A stretch of DNA of 6,765 nucleotides, from the NCBI GenBank assembly GCA_002477465.1, contig DLPV01000020.1, positions 8,259-15,023 on the forward strand, given 5' to 3'. Of the stretch, positions 1 through 6,387 are shown one piece after another. Position 1 is the stretch's first letter. Every line of letters begins with the position of its first letter. Made by a program: the position numbers and the translations under genes. Source of the stretch: Gammaproteobacteria bacterium UBA7449 (lineage in GTDB: Bacteria; Pseudomonadota; Gammaproteobacteria; Pseudomonadales; Pseudohongiellaceae). The notes beneath the pieces were generated by a model that saw only the letters and a list, made by a program, of their open reading frames with translations, was not told where the DNA came from and searched no databases.

Positions 1-388
1 CGGCAGATTTAAACGTACTAGCTATCTATAGTGACAGAACGTTTCCAGAATCCGTCGTTTTAGCGATATGGATCAGATAGAAGAGGCATTTACTACCTCC
101 CAAGGTAAAGAAAGGATATGACTCGGTTCCCACAGTAGTACCCACGCAGACATCACTTAAAATCCTACTTTCCGTTCTTTTTTTCGATTTTTTTGAAATT
201 CACTTTTATGTACGGGGCAGGGTACTGTCATTTATAACAGCGCCGTTAGGGGTTGCCGGGCCTATTTATCTGGGTGCACTCATAAATTCTTGAGCGGTCA
301 AATACATTTATGAAACGCTAATTTTGTGGGTACCCATGAGGGTACTTTCCGTTTTAATCTTTGTAGGCCACGTATTTATTGACCTGTA
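1..388. other. Non-coding flank, probable end of an integrated element
   Basis: No reading frame here looks like a gene. The stretch is AT-richer than the genes to the right and has long T runs (about 178-194). GGGTAC or its complement GTACCC occurs at 138-143, 220-225, 328-333 (overlapping GTACCC at 330-335) and 340-345. The 11-mer TACTTTCCGTT occurs twice, at 166-176 and 343-353, and CCACGTATT occurs at 368-376 and again at 406-414. Clustered short repeats next to a tRNA 3' end are what the arm sites of a tyrosine-recombinase attachment region look like, but no integrase gene is visible in the window, so this reading is inferred. Confidence 0.4.
21..37 (-). promoter_or_regulatory. Possible PhoB half-site / leftward promoter motif
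   Basis: Read on the minus strand, this segment is CTGTCACTATAGATAGC. It differs at one position from the segment at 2607-2623 upstream of the long phosphatase. CTGTCAC is a perfect PhoB half-site, but the position 11 bp upstream (42-48, CTGGAAA) is a poor second half-site. Any gene it served would start off the left edge. A 16/17 match can arise by chance in a window this size, so this is weak. Confidence 0.2.
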
Positions 389-408
389 GATTCCGCCCCT
401 GGGCACCA
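389..408 (+). other. 3'-terminal fragment of a tRNA gene (tRNA-Phe type), candidate attachment site
   Basis: The 20 bases GATTCCGCCCCTGGGCACCA parse exactly as the end of a tRNA: last T-loop bases GATT, T-stem 3' strand CCGCC, acceptor 3' strand CCTGGGC, discriminator A, and CCA. The bases just upstream cannot pair with CCGCC or supply the rest of a tRNA, so this is only the 3' end. An acceptor strand CCTGGGC with A as discriminator fits gammaproteobacterial tRNA-Phe, whose 5' end is typically GCCCAGG; the amino-acid identity comes from memory of the family. Elements that integrate into the 3' end of a tRNA gene restore the gene at one border and leave the displaced 3' end at the other. This would be the displaced copy, with the element on the left. 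Confidence 0.65.
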
Positions 409-415
409 CGTATTC

Positions 416-442
416 AAAAGCCTCGCGAAGCGGGGCTTTTTT
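416..442 (+). terminator. Intrinsic terminator downstream of the tRNA end
   Basis: An 11-bp stem (416-426 with 430-440, one T-G wobble) has a GAA loop and ends in a T run at 437-442. It begins seven bases after the CCA of the tRNA fragment. This is the normal place for a tRNA transcript terminator and suggests that the DNA to the right is the original chromosomal flank. Confidence 0.8.
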
Positions 443-484
443 ATGCATGGTGATTAGGGGTGGATGAGAGCCACTGCGGTTCGA

Positions 485-611
485 CAAAATGCGCCAGCAT
501 TTTGCACAGCCGTAGGCTGCCCGAAGGGCGAGGAATTTAGCTTTGCTAAATTTCGAGTGAAAGCTGCGTATGCAGCGCTGACGGCGGAACGCCGCCCGCA
601 GGGAGCTCCCT
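485..611. repeat. Array of seven consecutive small palindromes
   Basis: Seven inverted repeats follow one another: 485-504 (8-bp stem, loop GCCA), 507-519 (5 bp, loop GTA), 519-529 (4 bp, loop GAA), 534-552 (8 bp, loop TTT), 563-576 (5 bp, loop GTAT), 582-594 (5 bp, loop GAA) and 600-611 (a perfect 12-bp palindrome around GAGCTC). No T run follows any of them, so they are not ordinary terminators. The plus strand is open through the whole array in one frame (ATG at 464, TGA at 626-628, 54 codons), and the minus strand is also open over part of it. I recall similar sequence recurring in gammaproteobacterial intergenic regions, where it is often annotated as small hypothetical proteins; I could not check this. 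Its function is unknown. Confidence 0.7.
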
Positions 612-731
612 TATCTTATTCAGATTGAAAGAAAAGGGGTCTCGAATCACTTCCTGCCCCCACGCTGCGCTCAGTTTACTGGCGACGAGAAGGCCTGATG
701 AAGAAAGAATGAAATGCCTGCGGTTAATCAT
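546..731 (-). pseudogene. Truncated 5' end of a Tat-exported protein gene
   Basis: The 61-residue frame starts MINRRHFILSSSGLLVASKL and continues to an AWGQE region. This is a good Tat signal peptide: a twin arginine (R4-R5) followed by H-F-I, a moderately hydrophobic stretch, and a possible cleavage site after A-W-G. An AGGA sequence at 742-745, ten bases before the ATG, could be its ribosome binding site. After about residue 27 there is no recognisable mature domain, and the frame runs into the palindrome array and stops. The first 27 codons therefore look like the real start of an exported protein whose body has been lost or replaced. It lies downstream of two other Tat substrates in the same orientation, so a third secreted enzyme of the same cassette is possible, but its family cannot be named. 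It could also be chance. Confidence 0.35.
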
Positions 732-733
732 GA

Positions 734-834
734 TTATTCGATCCTACCGGGTTGAACCCACAAGAAGGCCCACCGCAAAATCACAAAAGAAGCCAGAGTT
801 AAAAACAGCGCCCTATTTTCAACCTGACCTCCTT
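734..834 (-). pseudogene. Possible frameshifted small membrane-peptide gene
   Basis: A perfect Shine-Dalgarno sequence AAGGAGGT (827-834, minus strand) stands four bases before TTG at 822-820. That frame stops after seven codons (MKIGRCF, TAA at 801-799). In the frame one base back, the sequence continues as a hydrophobic segment rich in L, F, V and W (LTLASFVILRWAFLWV), ending at TAA 736-734, two bases before the ATG of the Tat-signal fragment. A run of five T lies just before the TAA, so a one-base indel or slippage would join the two parts into about 29 residues with one membrane helix. The hydrophobic frame is also in frame with the upstream phosphatase, beyond its TAA stop. No known family is recognised. 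Confidence 0.2.
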
Positions 835-877
835 GTCGTTTCCAGTTCAGACGCGGCTGAGTCTGATGAAGGCCATC

Positions 878-2563
878 TTAAGAGAAAGCTAAACTGCCGT
901 CTCGCCTGACGATGTCCACACTACGCAAGACAGAGCTACCGTACTGGCGAGATCTGACGTTATCCACGACGACATAATCTGCCGTTGCTGAGTCGGGTGT
1001 CAGCACTAACTTTACAAACCCTCTGTGCGTGCAGTCGGTCCAGGTTACTTCGCGGTTATGCTCGGCCACCAGGCGATCGAAAGCTGCAGCACCGTCCGGC
1101 CCGTAATCTTCAAAATCACCAGGCGAAGTAATGCCTGCTGTACCAAGCTCTACCCCCATGCGCCGACCTGAATCATTGAATAACTCATTGGCCCAAAATG
1201 CATGACTATCGCCAGTCAATACGATCAAGTCACTCGCACCTGCTGCGCTGCAGCGCTGATAAAAGCGTTCACGGGCCGCTGGATAGCCGTCCCAGGTGTC
1301 AAGGTAGAGAGGGAGGTCTAACTGGCCCAGTCTGGAAAAAAGGCGGTGGGAGTCTGGTAGCGAGTCATAGCGTCGGCCGGCTTCCTGCTCAAGACGGTTG
1401 GCGACATCCGGCACATGGGTCCGGGCGACAGGAATCTGATTGCCTATCAGTCGCCAGGGTTGAGATTCGCTCAGCGACCTGGTCAAGCTGTTGGCCAAAA
1501 ACGTTTCCATATCGGCTGACAGCAAGCTTCTTGACGAGTCTCCCAGAATGTCTTGCAAGAAGCGGTCACGATCGGCCTCATTATCAATTGCTTCCAGGTG
1601 GTCGCCGTAATCTATCTGTTCGCTGCGACCGGTATGGCGGGTTTCCAGGGTAGTTAATGAAGCCAGGTCACCGAAAGAAAAATGGCGCCAAAGCTCGGCT
1701 CTGCTGAGTCCAGGTTCCGGATCCCGAACCGGCATCCATTCGAAGTAGGCTTGAAGCGACGCATCTCGTCGCGTGCGCCAATCGCCTTCAGTATCGGGCT
1801 GATGATTCTGTGCGCCGCCAAGCCAGGGGTTGTTGCTGGATTCGTGATCGTCCCAGGTTGAAATCAGCGGATGGGCTGCATGCATCAGCCGAGAGCCCAG
1901 GTCGGTCTTGTACTGCGCGTGGCGCTCGCGGTAATCCTGCAGGCTTACGATCTCGTGGGCAGGCGCATGGGCACGACCAATTGCAGCACCTTCGGCAGCG
2001 CCCCACCCGTCTGCACCATACTCATAGAGATAGTCGCCCAGATGCAGAACGAAATCGATGTCGGCATCGTTGGCAATGATTTCATACGCGTTAAAGAATC
2101 CGAATGGATAGTTTGAGCAGGACGCGATAGCAATACCTAATTGTGCCAAGGGTCCTGCTGGCAGTGTTCGAGTGCGACCTGGCTCTGAAACTACCTCACC
2201 TACGCGAAAGCGATAGTAGTAGGTTTCACCGGGCTGGAGGTCTTCCACCACGACCTTAACGGTATGATCTCTTGCCGCAGTTGCCGCAGTCGTTCCTCGC
2301 TGCTGCATCTGAGTGAAGTCTGGGTCTGTCGCCAATTCCCAGTCAACCGTCGCACTGCCAGAGGGCAATACCCTTGTCCACAGCAAGACACTGTCGTGGG
2401 TGGGATCACCGCTGGCCACGCCGTGACTGAAGAGTTGGCTGCTTTCTGGGTCAGCAAGGGCAGCAAGCACCTTGCTTCCCCAAGCAGAGAACAAGAGCCC
2501 AGAGGCTGCGCCAGTGGTAAGTGCTGCTTTGAGAAATTTTCGTCGCGGATAGGGAAAGTGCAT
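878..2563 (-). CDS. phoD: PhoD-type alkaline phosphatase, Tat-exported
   Basis: This 561-residue protein is a secreted phosphatase that releases phosphate from phosphate esters in the periplasm; family members are metal enzymes, typically using Fe and Ca. A Tat signal opens the protein: PRRKFLKAAL at 6-15, with likely cleavage after A-L-A near residue 37. Residues about 44-135 form the beta-sandwich PhoD N-terminal domain (HGVASGDPTHDSVLLWTRV, then DLQPGETYYYRFRVG). The catalytic metallophosphatase domain follows, with IASCSNYPFG at 146-155 (Cys149), HLGDYLYEY at 174-182 (Asp177), STWDDHES at 235-242, LDTWDGYPAAR at 421-431, LTGDSHAFWANEL at 449-461 (Asp452, His454) and CTHRGFVKL at 511-519. 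All signature motifs are present and the length is normal for the long PhoD class. The ATG at 2563 is supported by the signal peptide placed directly after it and a modest AAGAGAG ribosome site about four bases upstream. A Pho box lies at 2617-2634. The substrate could be monoesters or diesters; the sequence does not decide. Confidence 0.95.
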   Translation of the reverse strand: MHFPYPRRKFLKAALTTGAASGLLFSAWGSKVLAALADPESSQLFSHGVASGDPTHDSVLLWTRVLPSGSATVDWELATDPDFTQMQQRGTTAATAARDHTVKVVVEDLQPGETYYYRFRVGEVVSEPGRTRTLPAGPLAQLGIAIASCSNYPFGFFNAYEIIANDADIDFVLHLGDYLYEYGADGWGAAEGAAIGRAHAPAHEIVSLQDYRERHAQYKTDLGSRLMHAAHPLISTWDDHESSNNPWLGGAQNHQPDTEGDWRTRRDASLQAYFEWMPVRDPEPGLSRAELWRHFSFGDLASLTTLETRHTGRSEQIDYGDHLEAIDNEADRDRFLQDILGDSSRSLLSADMETFLANSLTRSLSESQPWRLIGNQIPVARTHVPDVANRLEQEAGRRYDSLPDSHRLFSRLGQLDLPLYLDTWDGYPAARERFYQRCSAAGASDLIVLTGDSHAFWANELFNDSGRRMGVELGTAGITSPGDFEDYGPDGAAAFDRLVAEHNREVTWTDCTHRGFVKLVLTPDSATADYVVVDNVRSRQYGSSVLRSVDIVRRDGSLAFS

Positions 2564-2616
2564 GGTTCTCTCTTGGTCCAGGATTGTATTTGTACTTAAG
2601 AGTCTCGCTATCTAAA

Positions 2617-2634
2617 GTGACAGCCAGATGACGA
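2617..2634 (-). promoter_or_regulatory. Pho box upstream of the long PhoD gene
   Basis: The minus strand reads TCGTCAT CTGG CTGTCAC. These are two 7-mers separated by four bases, the arrangement of the PhoB operator (consensus CTGTCAY twice, 11-bp period). The half-sites match at 5/7 and 7/7. The operator lies 54 bases upstream of the ATG at 2563. No convincing -10 stands exactly 10 nt downstream; TACAAA or TACAAT further on (about 2583-2595) are alternatives. This predicts induction of the phosphatase on phosphate starvation. Confidence 0.55.
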
Positions 2635-2758
2635 TCCAGATCCGCAGTCACGAGCCCGAACTCAGACCGGAATGCATGGCAAGCGCCCAAACAGGCATTG
2701 ACCCAGCCACAGGCCTGTCTGCTTGGCGGATCTTTGCGGGGTGAGGCAGGTTTGGGGG

Positions 2759-3886
2759 TCAGGGATTGAAACTTATGCGATGGCCTAACAGCGCATCCCC
2801 TCCCACTCGATGAGCTGACAGCGTGAGCTGCGGCCAGGTTCGCGATGACCAGTCAATCTCAATCAAACCAAAGTTGGCAACCGCGAAAGCCTCCCCGACG
2901 CGATGGCGATTGGGACTAATCTGCGGCCACTCCTCGGTGATTCCAGAGGAAGTCAGTTCAAGAAGGGGCCAACCATTCGCCGTCTCATCTATCCGACTGA
3001 ACTCGGCCCAATGCACATCACCGGAGATAATGACTATGGGCTCAGTTTGGTAGCGCTCCAGCAGCTCGATGAAACGCTGGCGCTCTTTAGGGAAATTGGC
3101 CCAGGTTTCCCAGCCCGTAAATTCAGCCAGTAATTGGATGCTGCTTCCGATAATTCGCACATCGGCTTCGACCTGCAGCTGCTGTTCCAACCATGCCCAT
3201 TGCCGCTCACCCAGAAGCTCTGCCTCGGCAGACAGTGATACGTCGTAAGGGCCACGATCTTCGGCAGCGCGCTCTTGCTGGCGCTGCGGATCCTGGATGC
3301 GAGTAATTGCGCTCCGGTTCCAGCGCAAGTCCAGCAGAATAACCTGCACCTTTTGACCTGATTCTCCATAAAGGTAAGAAGTGTAGATTCCATCTGGTCT
3401 CGTGCGCCGCTCACTGCGAGCCGGCTCGCCAAAAAAATCCAGCAGCAGTTTTCGAGATGCCTCTTTGCTGGGATACTCCCTGCCCGCATCGTTACGGCCG
3501 TAATCATGGTCGTCCCAGGTGGCGATGACTTCGATCTGCTGTCGCAGACTGGAGAAGCCTGGCTTGGCCGCGAGCTTTGCGTACTTCGCTGCCAGCACCT
3601 CCGGATTGTCGGAATCGCCATAGATGTTGTCTCCTAGAAACACAAACAGTTCCGGTTGGCTGCCCATTATGTCAGACCAGATCGGTTGGTCCTTGTCCTG
3701 ATGAGCACAGGAACCAAACGCGATGCGCGACAGGGCTCTTTGTTGTGTTGCAGCAGCTTTGTCTGACTGCTGCGCTGCCATCACGGCAGTGCTTTTCGAC
3801 AACAACGGCAAGGCCGCTGCTAAACGCAGCAGCCTGCGACGACTTAGCTTGGAGGATAGACTCTTCAAAAGATTCTCACAGATCAT
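2759..3886 (-). CDS. Short PhoD-like phosphatase (metallophosphatase), Tat-exported
   Basis: This 375-residue protein is a second PhoD-superfamily phosphatase, from the shorter subfamily that lacks the N-terminal beta-sandwich domain. A Tat-like signal SRRRLLRLAAALPLL (15-29) is followed by a possible cleavage site at A-V-M-A near residue 37. Metal and catalytic motifs, in order, are FGSCAHQDKDQPIW (57-70, Cys60), FLGDNIYGD (83-91, Asp86), TWDDHDYGRND (123-133), LLDLRWNRS (184-192), and ISGDVHWAEFS (287-297, Asp290 and His292). All look intact. It probably acts as a periplasmic phosphomonoesterase or phosphodiesterase; the substrate is unknown. The ATG at 3886 has no clear Shine-Dalgarno sequence. 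The frame is open a little further up to a TAG but holds no better start. It lies 137 bases downstream of the receptor gene, with a terminator between, and no Pho box was found directly upstream, so expression may depend on readthrough from the receptor promoter or on an unseen promoter. Confidence 0.9.
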   Translation of the reverse strand: MICENLLKSLSSKLSRRRLLRLAAALPLLSKSTAVMAAQQSDKAAATQQRALSRIAFGSCAHQDKDQPIWSDIMGSQPELFVFLGDNIYGDSDNPEVLAAKYAKLAAKPGFSSLRQQIEVIATWDDHDYGRNDAGREYPSKEASRKLLLDFFGEPARSERRTRPDGIYTSYLYGESGQKVQVILLDLRWNRSAITRIQDPQRQQERAAEDRGPYDVSLSAEAELLGERQWAWLEQQLQVEADVRIIGSSIQLLAEFTGWETWANFPKERQRFIELLERYQTEPIVIISGDVHWAEFSRIDETANGWPLLELTSSGITEEWPQISPNRHRVGEAFAVANFGLIEIDWSSRTWPQLTLSAHRVGGDALLGHRISFNP

Positions 3887-3950
3887 CGGCAGCCACAGTC
3901 CGCCAATCTACAGACCATACTGCGACTGAAACAAGAGTAACACTGCCAAT

Positions 3951-3980
3951 AAAAAAAGAGCCAGCGCTCACACGCCAGCT
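3951..3980 (-). terminator. Intrinsic terminator after the receptor gene
   Basis: On the minus strand an 8-bp stem (3980-3973 with 3966-3959, two G-T wobbles) encloses a 6-nt loop and is followed by C and seven T (3957-3951). It lies 44 bases past the receptor stop codon. It should end, or only partly end, transcription before the short phosphatase gene. Confidence 0.7.
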
Positions 3981-4001
3981 GCTTTCGTTTTGCTTATAAA
4001 C

Positions 4002-4018
4002 GCTGCCAAAAAGGCAGC
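4002..4018 (-). terminator. Hairpin directly after the receptor stop codon
   Basis: GCTGCC and GGCAGC form a perfect 6-bp stem around five T (minus-strand sense), starting five bases after the receptor stop. No long T run follows, so it is more likely an RNA 3'-end stabiliser or an accessory to the terminator at 3951-3980 than a terminator by itself. Confidence 0.4.
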
Positions 4019-4023
4019 TCAGC

Positions 4024-6387
4024 TTATAGATCTACCGTCATAGAGAATGATGCTGTTCGCGGTGCACCAATCCAGGCTCCAAAGCCAGAGATACCCCCAA
4101 GGTAGGATTCATCCCAGGCGTTGTTGACGATAAAGCGGAATTCGAATCCTTGCAGCAGATCAGAAACCGCTTCGCCGTTAACGCCAAGATAGGCATCGGT
4201 AACCGTGTAGTCTGGTGTACCCTGCGCGTTACCGCGGTCCACAAATCGTTCGGCTACATATTTAGTAGAAATACCGGCGAAGTACGAGTCGCGAGTCCAG
4301 TCAAGAGACAACACCCACATCTCATCGGGAGTGTTCACGACCTGGTTACCAGGAACGAGACCCAGTGAAGCATCGGCGCCTGCACCAAGGCCAGTGCCAA
4401 CATAGACAGCGTCGAGATTGGTGTAGGATCCATAGATCGACCAGTTTTCGCTAATCTCATAATTCGCGGCTAACTCGAAGCCATCGGATTCGATACCACC
4501 GACGTTGTCGAAACGCCCGGCGAGACCAATGGTGTAGTTAGGGATGTTGCCAGCCAACTGTGGACCAAAAAACTCAAGACGGTTCTCAAATTCGTTTTGG
4601 AAAAACACCGCAGAGGCATTCAGGCGAGGCGAAACGTAGCGTAGTCCCAGCTCAAGATTCTCCGCTGTCTCAGCTTCCAGGTTGGCACCAGAGGACCCTT
4701 CACGCTCAAGCACCAGATCTAGCAATGGCTTGACGTTTTCTGAATAGCCCAGGAACAGTTCCAAACCATCGATAGGCGTAACGAAAGTCGCGCCACCGCT
4801 AAACAGGGTATCTGTATCTGAATTCAATGACTCTGGAGCAGCTACACCGAACAAGTCGGCTTCATTGTTGTCCACATCAAACTCACGGATACCAGCAGTC
4901 AGGGTCAGCGCGCCAATGGTGAACTGGTCCTGGATGTACCACATTGTGGTATCTCTGTTGAAATCACGGTTGTACTGGATCCAGTACGGAATCACGTTGA
5001 ATTCGATACCGACGCGAGGGTCTGTAATGCGATGCCAATCGCGGTATTCCCGGCGATTGGAATCTTCAAGCCAGAGGCCGCCGCTCAGTGTGTTCTCGCC
5101 TTCACCTATACTGACCGCCCAGTCAAAATCTGCAGTGAAACCGCTGCGGTCTCGACCGTAATGCGTGTGTCGATAGGACTGTACTGGAATCGCGCCTGCA
5201 CCATAGCAGAGCGGATCAGATTGAGGACCAGCACCACCATAGGGAAACGTAATTGAAGACTCACAGCCAGGCGTAGGACTTAGCGACCTTCCCTGATTAT
5301 CAACAAAGTAGATAGCGCCTATGCCAGAACCACCAAGAACCGGCAGGTTTCCAGCTATCTCATTTTCCGCGCCACCCTGATCATCAACCAGATCAACGAT
5401 CGAAGGCGGAATCCAGTCACCGCGACCTTCCATCTGATGGTCGTAGACACCCACAGAAATATCCAAATCATCAACTGGATGGGCGTCCAGCTTCAGATAG
5501 CCAAAGCGATTCTCACGCAAGGTTGACCAACCGCGGCGATACACTTGATTCACGTAGGGACTGTCGGTGAGAAAACCAATCAACCCGTCAGTATCCGGGT
5601 CCGTGGCAAACTGACCTGTAGTCACTCGCTGATAGTTGTCCTCATGAATGTCGTCATAGGCGTAATAGCCTGTCAATGTGTACTGAGCATTGAATTCAGT
5701 AATGAACTTAGCTGCCAAGTGGTCGCGCTCGTTCTGTGCCGAGCCTTCAATCCAGTCTGTGGCTTCGTTGTGATTGCCTGAAATCCACAATCGGGTCGTA
5801 CCATCAAGGATTCTGCCCGTATCGTAACGCACGTAGTAACGCTGCGAATCGAAATCGCCCTGCACCACTTGAGCGCGTAATCGCTGATCTTCCGTTGGAT
5901 CATTGGTGGTGAAATTTAGCGTACCGCCGAGAGATTCCGTGGTTCGCGTATCGATTGATGCGATGCCCTGGTTTACTTCGACGCCACCGGAGTTCATGGA
6001 ATCAATATAGCGGTTGGCCTTGGCACCACCACCGTAGTTGGAATCTCCGTTGGGGAAACCATCGATGGTAGTTCCCACCTGTTGCTCTGATAAGCTGGTT
6101 TGGTATCCACGCAGGTTAACCGTCGTCGACCAATCATCGAAGCCGAAAGTATCGCCTTCTGTAATGTTGACGCCTGGCAGGTTATCAATGGTGGAGAGTA
6201 TAGATGTCATCGGATTCTGCTGGTCCTGCATCGATTGAGTAGTGCTCAATGCTGAATAAGTGCGCGCAGCACCGGTGACTACAATTTCCTGGATTTGCTC
6301 AATATCGCTTTCCTGTGCAGCTGCGGTAATTGGCAATGCAAGCACTGGCAATATCGCCGGCCAGACTCTTTTGAACTGTGGATTCAT
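4024..6387 (-). CDS. TonB-dependent outer-membrane receptor
   Basis: This 787-residue protein is a gated outer-membrane importer that takes up a specific substrate using energy passed on by TonB-ExbB-ExbD. A Sec signal peptide (about 1-24, cleavage at A-A-A before QES) is followed at once by the TonB box EIVVTG (34-39). There is no N-terminal signalling domain, so it is a plain transporter and not a FecA-type transducer. The plug spans about 45-165, with DNLPGVNITEGDTFGFDDW, then TVNLRGYQ, and ends near SLGGTLNFTTNDP (152-164). The rest is the 22-strand barrel, with typical late motifs (IESDGFELAANYEI at 632-645, NNAWDESYLGG at 755-765) and the last strand ending SFSMTVDL rather than the usual terminal Phe. 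The only two cysteines, 375 and 394, lie in a Gly/Pro-rich segment likely to be an extracellular loop, and may form a disulphide. AGGAG (6394-6398) six bases before the ATG supports the start. The PhoB operators upstream and two phosphatase neighbours suggest that the substrate is an organophosphate; this is inferred. Confidence 0.93.
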   Translation of the reverse strand: MNPQFKRVWPAILPVLALPITAAAQESDIEQIQEIVVTGAARTYSALSTTQSMQDQQNPMTSILSTIDNLPGVNITEGDTFGFDDWSTTVNLRGYQTSLSEQQVGTTIDGFPNGDSNYGGGAKANRYIDSMNSGGVEVNQGIASIDTRTTESLGGTLNFTTNDPTEDQRLRAQVVQGDFDSQRYYVRYDTGRILDGTTRLWISGNHNEATDWIEGSAQNERDHLAAKFITEFNAQYTLTGYYAYDDIHEDNYQRVTTGQFATDPDTDGLIGFLTDSPYVNQVYRRGWSTLRENRFGYLKLDAHPVDDLDISVGVYDHQMEGRGDWIPPSIVDLVDDQGGAENEIAGNLPVLGGSGIGAIYFVDNQGRSLSPTPGCESSITFPYGGAGPQSDPLCYGAGAIPVQSYRHTHYGRDRSGFTADFDWAVSIGEGENTLSGGLWLEDSNRREYRDWHRITDPRVGIEFNVIPYWIQYNRDFNRDTTMWYIQDQFTIGALTLTAGIREFDVDNNEADLFGVAAPESLNSDTDTLFSGGATFVTPIDGLELFLGYSENVKPLLDLVLEREGSSGANLEAETAENLELGLRYVSPRLNASAVFFQNEFENRLEFFGPQLAGNIPNYTIGLAGRFDNVGGIESDGFELAANYEISENWSIYGSYTNLDAVYVGTGLGAGADASLGLVPGNQVVNTPDEMWVLSLDWTRDSYFAGISTKYVAERFVDRGNAQGTPDYTVTDAYLGVNGEAVSDLLQGFEFRFIVNNAWDESYLGGISGFGAWIGAPRTASFSMTVDL

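Noticed and set aside
60..89. Nine-residue minus-strand peptide (MPLLSDPYR) behind GGGAGG
   Set aside because: The ribosome site spacing is good, but the frame is too short to judge and no downstream gene is in view for a leader-peptide reading.
225..240. CTGTCATTTATAACAG as a plus-strand Pho box
   Set aside because: Only the first half-site matches; the second 7-mer is an inverted, not direct, repeat, and no gene follows on the plus strand.
464..628. 54-codon plus-strand frame as a protein gene
   Set aside because: It coincides with the palindrome array, has only a weak ribosome site, and its composition is explained by the hairpins. It is kept as a property of the repeat.
847..866. 6-bp hairpin just downstream of the long phosphatase as a terminator
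   Set aside because: The loop is 8 nt and no T run follows on the minus strand, so termination is unlikely.
625..909. 94-codon plus-strand frame
   Set aside because: It crosses mobile-element-like sequence and the phosphatase 3' end; the product is basic and featureless.
1198..1653. 151-codon open frame on the plus strand
   Set aside because: It lies wholly inside the long phoD gene on the opposite strand and its product shows no domain.
2709..2718. ACAGGCCTGT palindrome between the two phosphatase genes
   Set aside because: It has no T run and no loop, so it is not a terminator; a short palindrome like this is expected by chance.
3034..3621. 195-codon minus-strand frame overlapping the short phosphatase
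   Set aside because: It is an out-of-frame shadow of the phosphatase gene, with no motifs of its own.
3577..3999. 140-codon plus-strand frame
   Set aside because: It is antisense to the 5' part of the short phosphatase and runs through a terminator; no family features are seen.
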